From the NCBI RefSeq assembly GCF_026913015.1, contig NZ_JAPTYD010000037.1, forward strand, positions 1-34,309: DNA of 34,309 nucleotides, read 5' to 3'. Below are positions 1 to 8,569 of this stretch, piece after piece. The notes under the pieces are model-generated. The model was not told the origin of the DNA. It did not search any database and saw only the letters and a list, made by a program, of their open reading frames with translations. Made by a program: the position numbers and the translations under genes. Position 1 is the first letter of the stretch. Every line of letters starts with the position of its first letter. This DNA comes from Paracoccus benzoatiresistens. GTDB lineage: Bacteria; Pseudomonadota; Alphaproteobacteria; Rhodobacterales; Rhodobacteraceae.

Positions 1-648
1 GTGCGCGCGCTGATGGCCCGTGCCCATACCCGATATCCGGTCATCGACGACGATGACGCCCCTGTGGGCGTCGTTCACCTGGCCGATGTACTGGCTCATG
101 CTGCGTCAGAGCAGGGTGAGGCAACCGTTGCATCTGTGATGCGCCCCCCTGCGGTGATCCCGACCCTGATGAGCCTGCCGGTTGCCCTGTCGCAGCTTGC
201 CTCGACCCGCAACCAGCTTGCCTGCGTCATCGACGAATACGGCGGGTTTGCCGGGGTTCTGACGCTGGAGGACTTGGCCATGGAGATTGTGGGCGAGATC
301 ACCGACGAACACGACGACGATGCCGGAGATGGCCTGACGCCCGAAGGAGAGGATGTCTGGCTGATCGACGGGGACGTCCACCTGGACGAGTTGCGTCGCG
401 CCATCAGCCGCGATCTGCCGCAGCCTGATGTGGAGACGGTGGCGGGATTGCTGATCGCGGAACGGGGCGCGCTGCCTGCCGAGGGTGAGCGGGTCACGAT
501 CCCGCTGCCCATCGATCCGGCCGAACTGGTGGATCGCGACCCCATCCGCTGGCTGCTTGAGGTCGATGTGCTGCGTGTCGAGCGCCACATCCCGTCCCTG
601 CTGCGCGTGCGCCTGGTCAGCGCCGATCACACTGAGGACAACACATGA
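1..648 (+). CDS. CNNM/CorC-HlyC family membrane protein, C-terminal part (5' partial)
   Basis: This is the cytoplasmic C-terminal half of a hemolysin-C/CorC-type protein. The visible part holds a CBS pair (about residues 1-100, with 'RYPVIDDDDAPVGVVHLADV' and then 'VIDEYGGFAGVLTLEDL') followed by a CorC_HlyC transporter-associated domain (about 115-205). The 'DEYGGxxGxxTxEDxxExxxGEI' pattern is a family hallmark. The DUF21/CNNM transmembrane domain expected in front is missing, so the gene very probably starts upstream of the window and the GTG at base 1 is internal. Its TGA stop overlaps the ATG of the next gene (ATGA), so the two are translationally coupled. Family members are linked to Mg2+/Co2+ export or membrane integrity; the substrate cannot be read from the sequence. 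Confidence 0.9.
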   Translation: MRALMARAHTRYPVIDDDDAPVGVVHLADVLAHAASEQGEATVASVMRPPAVIPTLMSLPVALSQLASTRNQLACVIDEYGGFAGVLTLEDLAMEIVGEITDEHDDDAGDGLTPEGEDVWLIDGDVHLDELRRAISRDLPQPDVETVAGLLIAERGALPAEGERVTIPLPIDPAELVDRDPIRWLLEVDVLRVERHIPSLLRVRLVSADHTEDNT

Positions 649-1676
649 GCGACCCTATCATTGTCACGATCGTGACGGCGGCTTTGATCGCGCTCAGTGC
701 TCTGTTCGTGATCGTCGAGTTCGCCCTGCTCGGTGCCCGGCGTCATCGCCTCGAGGAGCTTGCGCCCTCCAGTCGTTCGGCCCGGGCGGCGTTGCGCGGC
801 ATGAATGACCTGACGCTGATGCTGGCCGGTGCGCAGCTGGGGATCACCATCTGCACCTTTGCCTTGGGGGCTGTCACAAAGCCCGCGCTCGATGCCTGGC
901 TTGGTCCGGTTCTCGTCTCTGCAGGCCTGCCCCTGTGGCTGGCGGGCGGCGCGGCCTTCGCCCTGTCGATGTTCGTTGTCACCTTCCTGCATCTGGTGGT
1001 CGGCGAGATGGCTCCGAAGTCCTGGGCCATTGCTCACCCGGAGACATCGGCGTTGGCCGTCGGCCCTCTTGCACAAGCCTATGTCTGGCCGCTGCGGCCG
1101 CTGTTGCGCGCGGTGAACCGGCTTGCCAACCGGCTGGTGCGGGCCAGCGGGGTCGAGCCGGTCGACAAGGCGGCCGTGGGGGGCAGGGACGCGGCAACCA
1201 TTCGGCAACTGGTGGAACATTCGGCCAAGGCCGGCACGCTCGAGCCGCAGATCCAGCAACAGTTCTCGGGCCTCATCGAGCTCGGAACCTTGCCGGTGGC
1301 TTCGCTGATCGGCAAAGGGACAAAGCCGGTCCAGGTCGGGCCCGCGGCCACCGTGGCCGATGTGCGCGCTGCGGGCCTGGCATCGGGACACATGCGGATC
1401 CTGATGACCGGAAAGGCCGGTGCTCCGCCGACCATTGTCCATGTCCGCGATACGCTTCTTCTGCCCGAGGGCAGTCTCGTTCATCAGATCGCGCGGCCTG
1501 CCCACCTGCTCCGGCCCGACACGCCGGTCTATGAGGCGCTGACGGGCATGCGGGCGGCCAGTGTGCAGCTCGCCGTTGTCATGGACCAGGGGCGGATGCT
1601 GGGAGTGGTCTCGTTGTCGGACATCCTGAAGCGTGTCCTGCCCACCAAGGCTCTGCCACACGATCCGGTTGATTAG
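645..1676 (+). CDS. CNNM (DUF21) domain and CBS protein, second member of a tandem pair
   Basis: The protein has 343 residues. An N-terminal DUF21/CNNM membrane domain covers about 1-190, with hydrophobic segments near 5-25, 55-80, 95-120 and 125-150 and the family-typical 'VVGEMAPKSWAI' (compare GExxPK). A CBS region follows at about 210-335, ending 'MLGVVSLSDILKRVLP'. No CorC_HlyC domain follows the CBS pair, so this partner is shorter than the gene before it. The ATG lies in an ATGA overlap with the upstream stop and has GAGGAC as ribosome site. Tandem long/short CNNM pairs are a known arrangement and the two may work as a heteromer (inference). Likely role: inner-membrane divalent cation transport or homeostasis. 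Confidence 0.9.
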   Translation: MSDPIIVTIVTAALIALSALFVIVEFALLGARRHRLEELAPSSRSARAALRGMNDLTLMLAGAQLGITICTFALGAVTKPALDAWLGPVLVSAGLPLWLAGGAAFALSMFVVTFLHLVVGEMAPKSWAIAHPETSALAVGPLAQAYVWPLRPLLRAVNRLANRLVRASGVEPVDKAAVGGRDAATIRQLVEHSAKAGTLEPQIQQQFSGLIELGTLPVASLIGKGTKPVQVGPAATVADVRAAGLASGHMRILMTGKAGAPPTIVHVRDTLLLPEGSLVHQIARPAHLLRPDTPVYEALTGMRAASVQLAVVMDQGRMLGVVSLSDILKRVLPTKALPHDPVD

Positions 1677-1800
1677 CGGCGCGCAGCCGCAAAGGCCAAG
1701 AGGAAGCCGACGCCCGCGGCAATTGCCAGGGCGGGAAGGCGATGACGGCGAACCAGGATAACAGCACGATTGCAGCGGCCTCTGGACGATCTGCTCTTCG
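1673..1800 (-). pseudogene. Possible DUF883-type membrane anchor remnant
   Basis: On the minus strand the reading 'LPALAIAAGVGFLLAFAAARR' runs to a TAA at 1673-1675. It looks like the C-terminal membrane anchor of DUF883 (ElaB/YqjD-type) proteins, which usually end in a GxGxLxGxxxxRR-like segment. The preceding helical part is only visible in another frame ('LRLEDLEEQIVQRPLQS'), so at least one frameshift would be needed. No credible start is present. The match is short and rests on memory of the family, so it may be chance. Confidence 0.25.
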
Positions 1801-1874
1801 AGGTCCTCGAGCCGGAGGAAGAGGACCGGCAGGGCCGGATGTTCTGACCTGCCGGTGGATGCCGGGCCGCGCCT

Positions 1875-2261
1875 CTACGAGCCGCCAGGAACCTCCCGAT
1901 TTTCCGGGTAGCGCCGCGACATGGGGAACCGCGGAAGCCATGCTTCACGGCGGCTGACCCAACACTCATAGCTTGGTGTCAGCTGATCGGGTGCATCAAG
2001 GGCGCCCAAGTGCACCTCGATCTCCTCGCCGCCCTCGGCAAAGACCGATGAGCCGCAGACGGGGCAGAAATGCCTGTTCTTGTAGCTGCTCGTCTCTCCG
2101 GTGATTTCGACGGCCGTCCTCGGGAATATGGCGGCTGCAAAGAACAGGGCGCCATGATGCTTGCGGCAATCGAGGCAGTGGCAGATGCCGACCCGGTTCG
2201 GCCATCCATCCGCCTCGATCCGCACCTTGCCGCAGAGGCAGCCGCCTTGAAATTGCGCCAT
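1875..2261 (-). CDS. GFA family (glutathione-dependent formaldehyde-activating enzyme-like) protein
   Basis: This 128-residue protein carries the GFA/CENP-V zinc-binding fold. Its metal ligands are visible as GGCLCG (C8, C10), 'ICHCLDCRKHHG' and 'FCPVCGSS'. The family was named for formaldehyde-glutathione adduct chemistry, but most members have no proven reaction, so only the fold is certain. I chose the ATG at 2261 over an upstream in-frame start at 2390. A strong GGGAGGG ribosome site sits just before it, and the upstream extension has no family resemblance. The gene stands alone, facing the CNNM pair. Confidence 0.9.
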   Translation of the reverse strand: MAQFQGGCLCGKVRIEADGWPNRVGICHCLDCRKHHGALFFAAAIFPRTAVEITGETSSYKNRHFCPVCGSSVFAEGGEEIEVHLGALDAPDQLTPSYECWVSRREAWLPRFPMSRRYPENREVPGGS

Positions 2262-2670
2262 TGCACATCCCTCCCAGATGATCCCCTTTTGCCGATGATT
2301 AGCCTTGGAACCCCGTCGAGCAAACAGTTCAGGCGGGTGCCGGCCGTCGAGCCGTCCATGAAGTGCCGCGACAGTGACCGAACAGAGCACTATCCTCCCT
2401 CGTGGCTGTGTGAAACCTCCTCTCTCAGCAGCGCAGGCGCAGCAAGCTGCTTCTCAGATTGCTCCAAGGCTGCTCTCAACTGTGTGGAATAGTTCCCGGT
2501 GTCCCTCGGTGTCATCAATGTGTCGCATTTGGCAGAAAGGATCACCGATCATCGCGTATCTGCTTCATAGGCGTGTTTTGCGGATTCAGTGCGGCATCTC
2601 TGGAGAACAGTGGTGACGAGCCAATTCTTGCGTTTGGTGCCAGCATGAACACACATGGAAAGAGGGACGC
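2262..2670. other. Intergenic stretch without a recognisable gene
   Basis: Short open frames on both strands show no family resemblance or convincing ribosome site. The region separates the GFA gene from the BCCT gene and must hold both promoters. An AGAGGG ribosome site precedes the ATG at 2671. No FNR-like site of the kind seen elsewhere in the window was found here. Confidence 0.5.
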
Positions 2671-4406
2671 ATGTCACAGAGACCACGACCCGGAAAACCA
2701 CTGCAATCCCGTCGCAAGGGCCGCCCCGGCGACAGTCGGGTAGAGCAAGAGATACTGCTGGGACAATACTTCAACAATCCCCCGGTAGAGGCATTGCCTT
2801 TGCCTGAGGGGCCGACTGAACTCATCAGCACCGACTATACCAGAGCGGGCAGGACAATATCGAACGGGCCAAGCCGGTCGCCTTTGACGTTCACAATCCG
2901 GTCTTTGGTATCTCTGCCGTGGCCGTGGTTCTGTTTACCGCCGCCACATTGCTTTTTCCCGATACGCTTGGGCCGTTCTTCGCGGCGCTGCGCGATACCA
3001 TGACGAGCAACTTCGATTGGTTCTTCCTGGTCTCCGGCAATGTTTTCGTGCTTGTCTGTCTGGGCCTGATCCTGTCGTCGCTCGGTTCTGTGCGCCTTGG
3101 CGGGCCAGAGGCATCGCCTGATTTCAGCCTGATGGGCTGGTTTTCGATGCTGTTTGCAGCAGGCATGGGCATCGGCCTGATGTTTTTTGGTGTGAGCAAG
3201 CCGCTGGGCCATTTTACCGCGGCCCTTGGTGGGCCGGTTGTTGAAGGCGGGGTGCGCACGGACTGGGCGCCGCTGGACGGCGCGCCGGGCGATGAGATGG
3301 GCGCCCGCAGGCTGGCCATGGCCGCGACGATCTTTCACTGGGGTCTGCACCCTTGGGCGATCTACGCCGTTGTTGCTCTGGCGCTGGCGCTCTTCGCCTA
3401 TAACAAAGGGCTGCCGCTCACGCTGCGCTCGGTGTTCTACCCCATCTTTGGGGAACGTGTCTGGGGATGGCCGGGACATATCATCGACGTTCTGGCGGTT
3501 CTGGCGACGCTGTTTGGGCTTGCCACGTCGCTGGGCATTGGTGCCGAACAGGCCGCCGCTGGCTTCCACTTCCTGTTCGGGTGGAGCACATCGACGACCG
3601 CAAAGATCGTGCTGATCGTGGTGATCACGGCGATCGCGACGGCATCGGTTGTGCTGGGCGTCGAAAAGGGCGTTAAGCGTCTATCCGAGATCAACATGGT
3701 GCTGGCGATCCTGCTGCTTCTGTTCGTGATTGCCTTCGGGTCTACCACCGCGATCCTGACCGGCTTATTCGGCAACCTGCGCGCCTACGCGGCCGAGCTG
3801 ATCCCGCTGTCGAACCCGTTCGGGCGCGACGATGACAACTTCCGCCAGGGCTGGACGGCATTCTACTGGGCCTGGTGGATCAGCTGGTCGCCGTTTGTCG
3901 GCATGTTCATCGCCCGGGTCAGCCGGGGACGCACCGTGCGTCAGTTCCTGGTTGCTGTCCTGATCGTGCCGTCCCTGATTTCAGTCCTGTGGATGACAGC
4001 TTTCGGCGGTTCGGCGATCACGCAGACGCTGGAGGGCTTCTCCGGCATAACCGATGCGGCGCTTGAACTGCAACTGTTCCAGATGCTGACTCAGATCCCG
4101 CTGACGGCTGTTACCAGTTTCGTCGGCATCGTGCTGGTGATCGTGTTCTTTACGACCTCATCCGACTCCGGCTCCTTGGTGATCGACACCATTGCGGCGG
4201 GGGGCAAGATCAATGCGCCCGTTCCGCAGCGGATCTTCTGGTGCAGCTTCGAGGGGCTGGTTGCCATTGCCTTGTTACTGGGCGGCGGACTGGCAGCCCT
4301 GCAGGCCATGGCGGTGTCCACGGGACTGCCGTTCACGTTGGTGCTGTTGGGTGCCTGCTGGGCAACTGTCAAAGGCCTGATTGCTGAAAAGCGCGAGCTG
4401 CCCTGA
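2671..4406 (+). pseudogene. BCCT family (betaine/choline/carnitine) transporter, frameshifted near the N-terminus
   Basis: The transporter body reads openly up to 4406: 'AAGMGIGLMFFGVSKPLGHF', 'HWGLHPWAIYAV', 'GLPLTLRSVFYPIFGER', 'WTAFYWAWWISWSPFVG', 'ISVLWMTAFGG' and 'TSSDSGSLVIDT'. These are BCCT signatures of Na+- or H+-driven uptake of compatible solutes. The natural start is probably the ATG at 2671, preceded by AGAGGG. That frame reads a hydrophilic leader to 'ELISTDYT' and then leaves the family. From about 2841 the next frame continues as 'QSGQDNIERAKPVAFDVHNP' into membrane segment 1. One lost base (or two gained) near 2840 explains this. The first standard start after the break is a GTG at 2919, inside segment 1, so function is doubtful unless the break is a sequencing error. 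Confidence 0.85.
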
Positions 4407-4439
4407 CAGCAGGGATTACAAGTGGGGGCAGAAGTGGTC

Positions 4440-4545
4440 CGCCCGCATGACCGGCTCGTCAAAGCTCTCGGAGACGTCTGTGGTCTCTTCGACCCTGATG
4501 CGTGCTAGGACTTCTTCAAGGCCGCCGGATATGACCCATCGTCAA
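4440..4545 (+). pseudogene. IS630-family transposase C-terminal remnant
   Basis: In one frame the sequence reads 'LVKALGDVCGLFDPDAC', then TAG, then 'DFFKAAGYDPSSN'. This matches the usual IS630-type ending (GDICxLFxPxECxxYFxAAGYxx). The TAG at about 4505-4507 sits inside the conserved block. Only the last 35 or so residues survive; no DDE core or terminal repeat is visible. It marks an old insertion directly downstream of the broken BCCT gene. Confidence 0.65.
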
Positions 4546-4666
4546 ACGTGAGAACGGTGCTGCGAACCAGAACTCTAGCCACCCAATGTAGCCATCGAGG
4601 TTCTTCGTGGCGGGGCTACAGAAGGGTTTGATGAACTATTGGGAGCTCGAGTTCTGAGCGGCTGTG

Positions 4667-5491
4667 TCAAGCGCGAGCGACCAGGACATCGCAAGGTGGG
4701 TTTTTGATCAGATCGGTCACAAAACTGCCGAGCACATTTGGTGAAAACCCAACGCGTGTATGAGCACCCACGGCGATGAGATCGGGCTTCTCGGCAGCCA
4801 TGCGGGACATGGTCTCGATCCGGCCGGCGCTGACGATCTCGATCTCGGGCACGGCGATTTCCGGATCAAGGGTGGCGACCCAGGTATCTCTCTCCTTTTC
4901 CGCCTGCCTGCAAAGGTCGCGGGCCGTTGCGCCGTCCGGCCCTTCACCGATGAAGCCTGGGAATGGGATCGGAACTGCATGAAAGGACTGAATCCGCGCT
5001 CCGGGCGCGACCATGCCGGCAATCCGCATCGCGGCCGCGCAAGCCGGCGAGAAGCTGACGGGCAGAAGCACCCTTGTGTAATCGTGGTCTGCAGTGTCGT
5101 TCACCAACAGGACGGGCCGGGGCGACGCACGGACGATCCGCACCATCGTGGTGCCTTGGACCATGTCCCGAAATGGCCGCGGGCGATGAAGACCCAGGAC
5201 GACCAGGCCCGCGTCGTCGGTCTCGGCCTGATCGACAATGGCTTCATGGGGATCGCCCGACAGCACCTTGCAGGACACCTCCTGGCCCGGTGCCGTAAGG
5301 CTTTGTGCAAATCGGGAGAGCCGCTGTTCGACGTCGTTCTTCAGGAAAGTTTGCATGTCATCCGGCAGGTCGCTGTCAATGACCGAGACGATCCGACAAG
5401 GCAGCTTCAGCATCGCGCTTAGCCGCAATGCCCGCTGGACAGCGCGGTCCGATCGGACTGACAGATCTGTTGCAACAAGGATGCATCTCAT
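4667..5491 (-). CDS. Universal stress protein, two UspA domains
   Basis: The 274-residue protein consists of two UspA domains. Domain 1 (about 1-140) starts 'MRCILVATDLSVRSDRAVQRA' and has a nucleotide-loop-like 'VVLGLHRPRPFRDMVQGTT'. Domain 2 (about 145-274) ends with 'VGAHTRVGFSPNVLGSFVTD', close to the ATP-binding G-2x-G-9x-G(S/T) signature. The ATG at 5491 was chosen because family homology begins exactly there; an open extension to 5758 has none. It lies 44 nt downstream of the broken USP gene on the same strand, and both may once have shared the promoter near 6425. USPs of this size act as cytoplasmic stress or low-oxygen survival factors in other proteobacteria; the specific role here is unknown. 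Confidence 0.88.
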   Translation of the reverse strand: MRCILVATDLSVRSDRAVQRALRLSAMLKLPCRIVSVIDSDLPDDMQTFLKNDVEQRLSRFAQSLTAPGQEVSCKVLSGDPHEAIVDQAETDDAGLVVLGLHRPRPFRDMVQGTTMVRIVRASPRPVLLVNDTADHDYTRVLLPVSFSPACAAAMRIAGMVAPGARIQSFHAVPIPFPGFIGEGPDGATARDLCRQAEKERDTWVATLDPEIAVPEIEIVSAGRIETMSRMAAEKPDLIAVGAHTRVGFSPNVLGSFVTDLIKNPPCDVLVARA

Positions 5492-5535
5492 TTCGCACGC
5501 CTTTCTAGAAATGCAGAGTTTGACGGTCATGGCGG

Positions 5536-6368
5536 TCAGTGTGCCAGAAGAGCGAGCATTTGCAGATCGCTGAACACTCCTTTTGTGGCCCCGCCAAGGA
5601 TGAAATCGCGCAAGCGCGAATGGCCAAAGCCGTCCATCGCGAGAAGCTTCGCCCCCTTTTTCAAGGCAGCCTCCTGTAGCGTCATGGCAATAGCTCTGCC
5701 ACGGCCGCCAGATCGACAGCGCCTGCCTCATATCCGCGCTGTTCAAGCAGGGATGCAAGTCTTTTGGCAGGATTCGAACCGCTCAGCGACTTCTCGTCAT
5801 GCATCGTCAGGACCGAGACGCGGCCACCGGAGGAGAGAAGCGGCAGCGCATCGCCAAGGGCGGGCGGCGACGCGGCTTTTATTCCAGGCAATGGCAATGT
5901 GATCGATAGGGCCCAACGGTGCAAACGGAGGAACAAGGATCACCGGGCGGCCAGAGCAGAAGACAAGCGCCTCTGCCATATCCCGCGCCGGCAGCTTCCC
6001 GGCATACCACGACAGCACCGCGAGATCGAAAGACAGCACGTCAACGGCGGCGGCGTCCAGCGGCCCCCCCATCGGGGTCTGGTGGCTTGTGACAACGATA
6101 TCGGCTCCTCGCCCTGCACTCTGAGTGACAAGGCAGCGCAGGCGCTCACATTCCGACCTGCTGCGGTCCTCCGCAGCACACGTCATTCCTTGGCATCAAG
6201 AAGATAGCCGCCCAAGGGCGAAGTCATCGCTGGAAGCGTCACGGCAAAGGTCGAGACATGCAGATTGCATCCCAGAGAAGCCGCAAAGCCAGTCGCCGCC
6301 AGGATTGCGGTATCGGGCAGGGGCTCGGGATAGGTGTCGAGCGGAATGTAGGCGATACGATGGGCCAT
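5536..6368 (-). pseudogene. Universal stress protein, broken by several frameshifts
   Basis: This is a decayed copy of the intact 276-residue USP at 19085-19915. Four collinear pieces lie in shifting frames: 'MAHRIAYIPLDTYPEP' to 'LLDAKE' and a stop (6368-6183); 'CAAEDRSRSECERLR' to 'AIAWNKSRVAARP' (to about 5875); 'ALGDALPLLSSGGRVSVLT' to 'AVAELLP' and a stop (to about 5685); and 'LLAMDGFGHSRLRDFILGG' to 'LALLAH' with TGA at 5536-5538. Total span is within a few bases of the intact paralogue (833 against 831), so the lesions are small indels. Three frame changes make a sequencing error unlikely. Confidence 0.88.
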
Positions 6369-6424
6369 GACATATCCCGTTCTTTGTGTACTGCCCATCG
6401 AACCACGGATGGAAGCCGCGCAAC

Positions 6425-6465
6425 TTGAATCGGATCAATCAGACCGCGTCGTTCTTCATTATACT
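6425..6465 (+). promoter_or_regulatory. FNR-like site and -10 element in the divergent USP/HTH promoter (degraded copy)
   Basis: TTGAA-TCGG-ATCAA at 6425-6438 matches the FNR/FnrL consensus TTGAT-N4-ATCAA with one mismatch. TATACT lies at 6460-6465. If the site is centred at -41.5 (class II activation), transcription would start near 6473 and the hexamer falls at -10. It points rightward to the HTH gene at 6507; the broken USP gene is divergent from it at 6368. The arrangement mirrors the promoter at 20916. No direct evidence of binding. Confidence 0.6.
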
Positions 6466-6506
6466 TCATCAAAAGCGTGTAAGGGCGGAAGGATCGGCAG
6501 CGCATC

Positions 6507-6824
6507 ATGCCGCACGAGCAGTATCAGACCGTCAGGGAGGTGGCCGACCGCCTGAAGGTCGCCGAGGCTACGGTTCGCCACTGGATCAAGACCGGCGATC
6601 TGCGGGCCATAGATCTTGGCAAGAGCTGGCGCATTGCCGATTCCGATCTGGAGGAATTTCTTCAGCGGCACCAGACAACGCTGAAAAGGCATGGGACCAG
6701 CCTATCGTCAGCGTCGTGCTCAGTGCTTCGAGCAGAAACAGCGGCAGCAATGACGTCCAGACGATGTCCTGTTCGAGGTTCAGGTGCATGGCGCCATGGC
6801 CAGCCGACAGAACCTGCGGGGTGA
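6507..6824 (+). CDS. Small HTH (excisionase/MerR-like, HTH_17) DNA-binding protein with foreign C-terminus
   Basis: Residues 1-55 form a helix-turn-helix domain of the excisionase/MerR-like HTH_17 type: 'TVREVADRLKVAEATVRHWI' followed by the wing-like 'GDLRAIDLGKSWRIADSDLEEF'. The protein is nearly identical over this part to the 79-residue paralogue at 20986. After about residue 60 (near 6690) the similarity stops and the frame runs antisense through a chloride-channel fragment to 6824. The tail is therefore junk from a rearrangement. Start ATG 6507 sits downstream of a GGCGGAAGG-like ribosome region shared with the paralogue. It probably acted as a local regulator; whether the truncated form works is unknown. 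Confidence 0.72.
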   Translation: MPHEQYQTVREVADRLKVAEATVRHWIKTGDLRAIDLGKSWRIADSDLEEFLQRHQTTLKRHGTSLSSASCSVLRAETAAAMTSRRCPVRGSGAWRHGQPTEPAG

Positions 6825-7010
6825 TCAAGGCAAGGCAGCCAAACAAGGCACCCCCGACCGCAGGACGGGCCCAAGACGGGATGCGGCTCAGCGTGGCTAG
6901 GCGTTCGACGCGGACAACGCCGATCATGAGCAGGATCCCCAGGCCGCGCAGATAGAAGTGGTCCAGGCTCTTCGACCAGTTTGCCGCTTCGCTAAGCTCC
7001 AGCATGGGGT
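6703..7010 (-). pseudogene. ClC-type voltage-gated chloride channel, internal fragment
   Basis: The minus-strand frame reads 'IPSWARPAVGGALFGCLALI', 'TPQVLSAGHGAMHLNL' and 'LLPLFLLEALSTTLTIG'. This matches the ClC region with RPALGGxxxGxxA, PQVLGxGYGA and the helix before the GSGGSGGxFxP filter motif. The sequence breaks right after TLTIG, where the filter motif should begin, and runs into the HTH gene. The front part of the channel is also absent. Only an internal piece remains, trapped between the HTH gene and the IS701-type element. Confidence 0.7.
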
Positions 7011-7131
7011 TCATGTCAGGCAGCGGCTTCATGCGGCGCGCGCCGTGACAGAGCCTCCGGTCACCCCGGCCGTTCAGGCCATCTGGCAGCATGTTTTGAA
7101 TGCAGGACTTAATGCTGATGCCATGGCCTAG

Positions 7132-7151
7132 TACTACAGTTGCGTTTTATG
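7132..7151 (+). repeat. IS701-type left inverted repeat
   Basis: TACTACAGTTGCGTTT followed by TATG. It pairs with the right end at 8570-8589, with one mismatch at position 17. Symmetry extends outward by three more bases (TAG), which belong to the expected target site. Confidence 0.9.
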
Positions 7152-7201
7152 CGATCCCATGCTCCAATGTGGCTATATCGCTCGGCCGGGAGTGGGATGG
7201 C

Positions 7202-8392
7202 ATGTCTGTTGCGGACTGGACGGGAACCCTGATCAACTGGCAAGCCGCGCTCAAGGATTTGAGAGAGATCATCGCGCCGGCCTTTGGGCGACGCGAGCAA
7301 CACCAGTCGGCAAACGCCTTCATTGATGGCGTGCTTTCGGGAGCCGAACGCAAGACTGGATGGATGCTGGCGGAAGAGGCCGGCTTCGAGCGTCCCTACC
7401 GCATCCAATCGCTTCTGGGGCGATCATCCTGGTCGGCCGATGAGCTTTGCCGTCTGGTGAGATGCTATGCAATCGAGGCGCTTGGCGATCCGGACGGGGT
7501 GCTGGTGGTGGATGAAACAGGCTTCCTGAAGAAGGGGACTGCATCGGCCGGCGTGGCGCGCCAGTATTCGGGGACGGCCGGACGGATCGAAAACTGTCAG
7601 ATCGGTGTCTTTGCCGCTTATGCCAGCCGCTTTGGCCATGCGCTTGTTGATCGGCGTCTGTATTTGCCCAGGGTCTGGGCTGATGATGCAGCACGTCGGG
7701 CCAAGGCGCATGTTCCCGAAGAGGTGGAGTTCGCCACCAAGCCGGTGATGGCGCGCGAGATGATCGCCGGTCTTCTCGATGAAGGCATTCCTTGTCGCTT
7801 TGTTTTGGCCGATGCCGTTTATGGATCGGATCGCCAGTTCCGGCGCATGCTGGAAACGCGCGAGCAATCCTATGTCTTGGCAGTGCGCTCCACCCATATG
7901 GTGCGCTTCTTCCAAGACGAGATGCTCATCCAGACTGATCCGGCGACCCTCTTCGCAGCGCTTGACGCGGACATGTGGCAGCGCTCCCCAGCAGGGGAAG
8001 GTGCGAAGGGTCCCCGTCTCTACGACTGGGCTCGCCTGCCGTTGGGAACGGCGCGGGAGAACGGGTTCGACCGCTGGATGCTGGCGCGCAGAAGCCGCCA
8101 TGATCCAGAGGCAGTGGCCTATTACTTCGCCTTTGCTCCGGCCGAGACTCCGCTTGCCGAGCTTGCAGCAGCTGCGGGTCTGCGCTGGACGATCGAGGAA
8201 TGCTTTCTGCGCGCCAAGGACGATCTGGGGCTCGATCATTGTGAGGCCCGCTCCTGGCACGGCTGGCACCGGCATATGAGCCTGGTGATGGCCGGGGCGG
8301 CGTTTCTTGCCAGACTGACCGCAGAGCAACGCCGTGACGGTTGGGGAAAACCGAACAAAACGAGTCCGGTGCTCCAACTTGGCGCCGCATGA
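7202..8392 (+). CDS. IS701-family transposase (probable frameshift to 8574)
   Basis: The DDE transposase of the element has 396 residues in this frame. First catalytic Asp is D104 in 'VLVVDETGFLKKG', followed by the family block 'SAGVARQYSGTAGRIENCQI'. The second Asp is in 'FVLADAVYG', and the acidic end is near 'DLGLDHCEARSW'. ATG 7202 is preferred over an upstream in-frame start at 7100, which lies outside the element. The frame stops at 8390-8392, but the usual family C-terminus ('TPEVLRLVARLIL', 'FILAWSFWRRRHQAE') continues in the -1 frame to a TGA at 8572-8574, just inside the right repeat. A G GGA AAA slippery heptamer at 8344-8350 would join the two. Confidence 0.9.
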   Translation: MSVADWTGTLINWQAALKDLREIIAPAFGRREQHQSANAFIDGVLSGAERKTGWMLAEEAGFERPYRIQSLLGRSSWSADELCRLVRCYAIEALGDPDGVLVVDETGFLKKGTASAGVARQYSGTAGRIENCQIGVFAAYASRFGHALVDRRLYLPRVWADDAARRAKAHVPEEVEFATKPVMAREMIAGLLDEGIPCRFVLADAVYGSDRQFRRMLETREQSYVLAVRSTHMVRFFQDEMLIQTDPATLFAALDADMWQRSPAGEGAKGPRLYDWARLPLGTARENGFDRWMLARRSRHDPEAVAYYFAFAPAETPLAELAAAAGLRWTIEECFLRAKDDLGLDHCEARSWHGWHRHMSLVMAGAAFLARLTAEQRRDGWGKPNKTSPVLQLGAA

Positions 8393-8569
8393 CCTTTGTT
8401 CGTGCCGAGCTTTACACCACGCCGACATACCTCACGACACCTGAAGTTCTGCGATTGGTGGCGCGCCTCATCCTCAGTCGCGCTCCTCCAACCGCATTCA
8501 TCCTGGCATGGTCATTCTGGCGCCGGCGACATCAAGCCGAAGCGGCAAAGGCACATCGGAGAAGACAGA

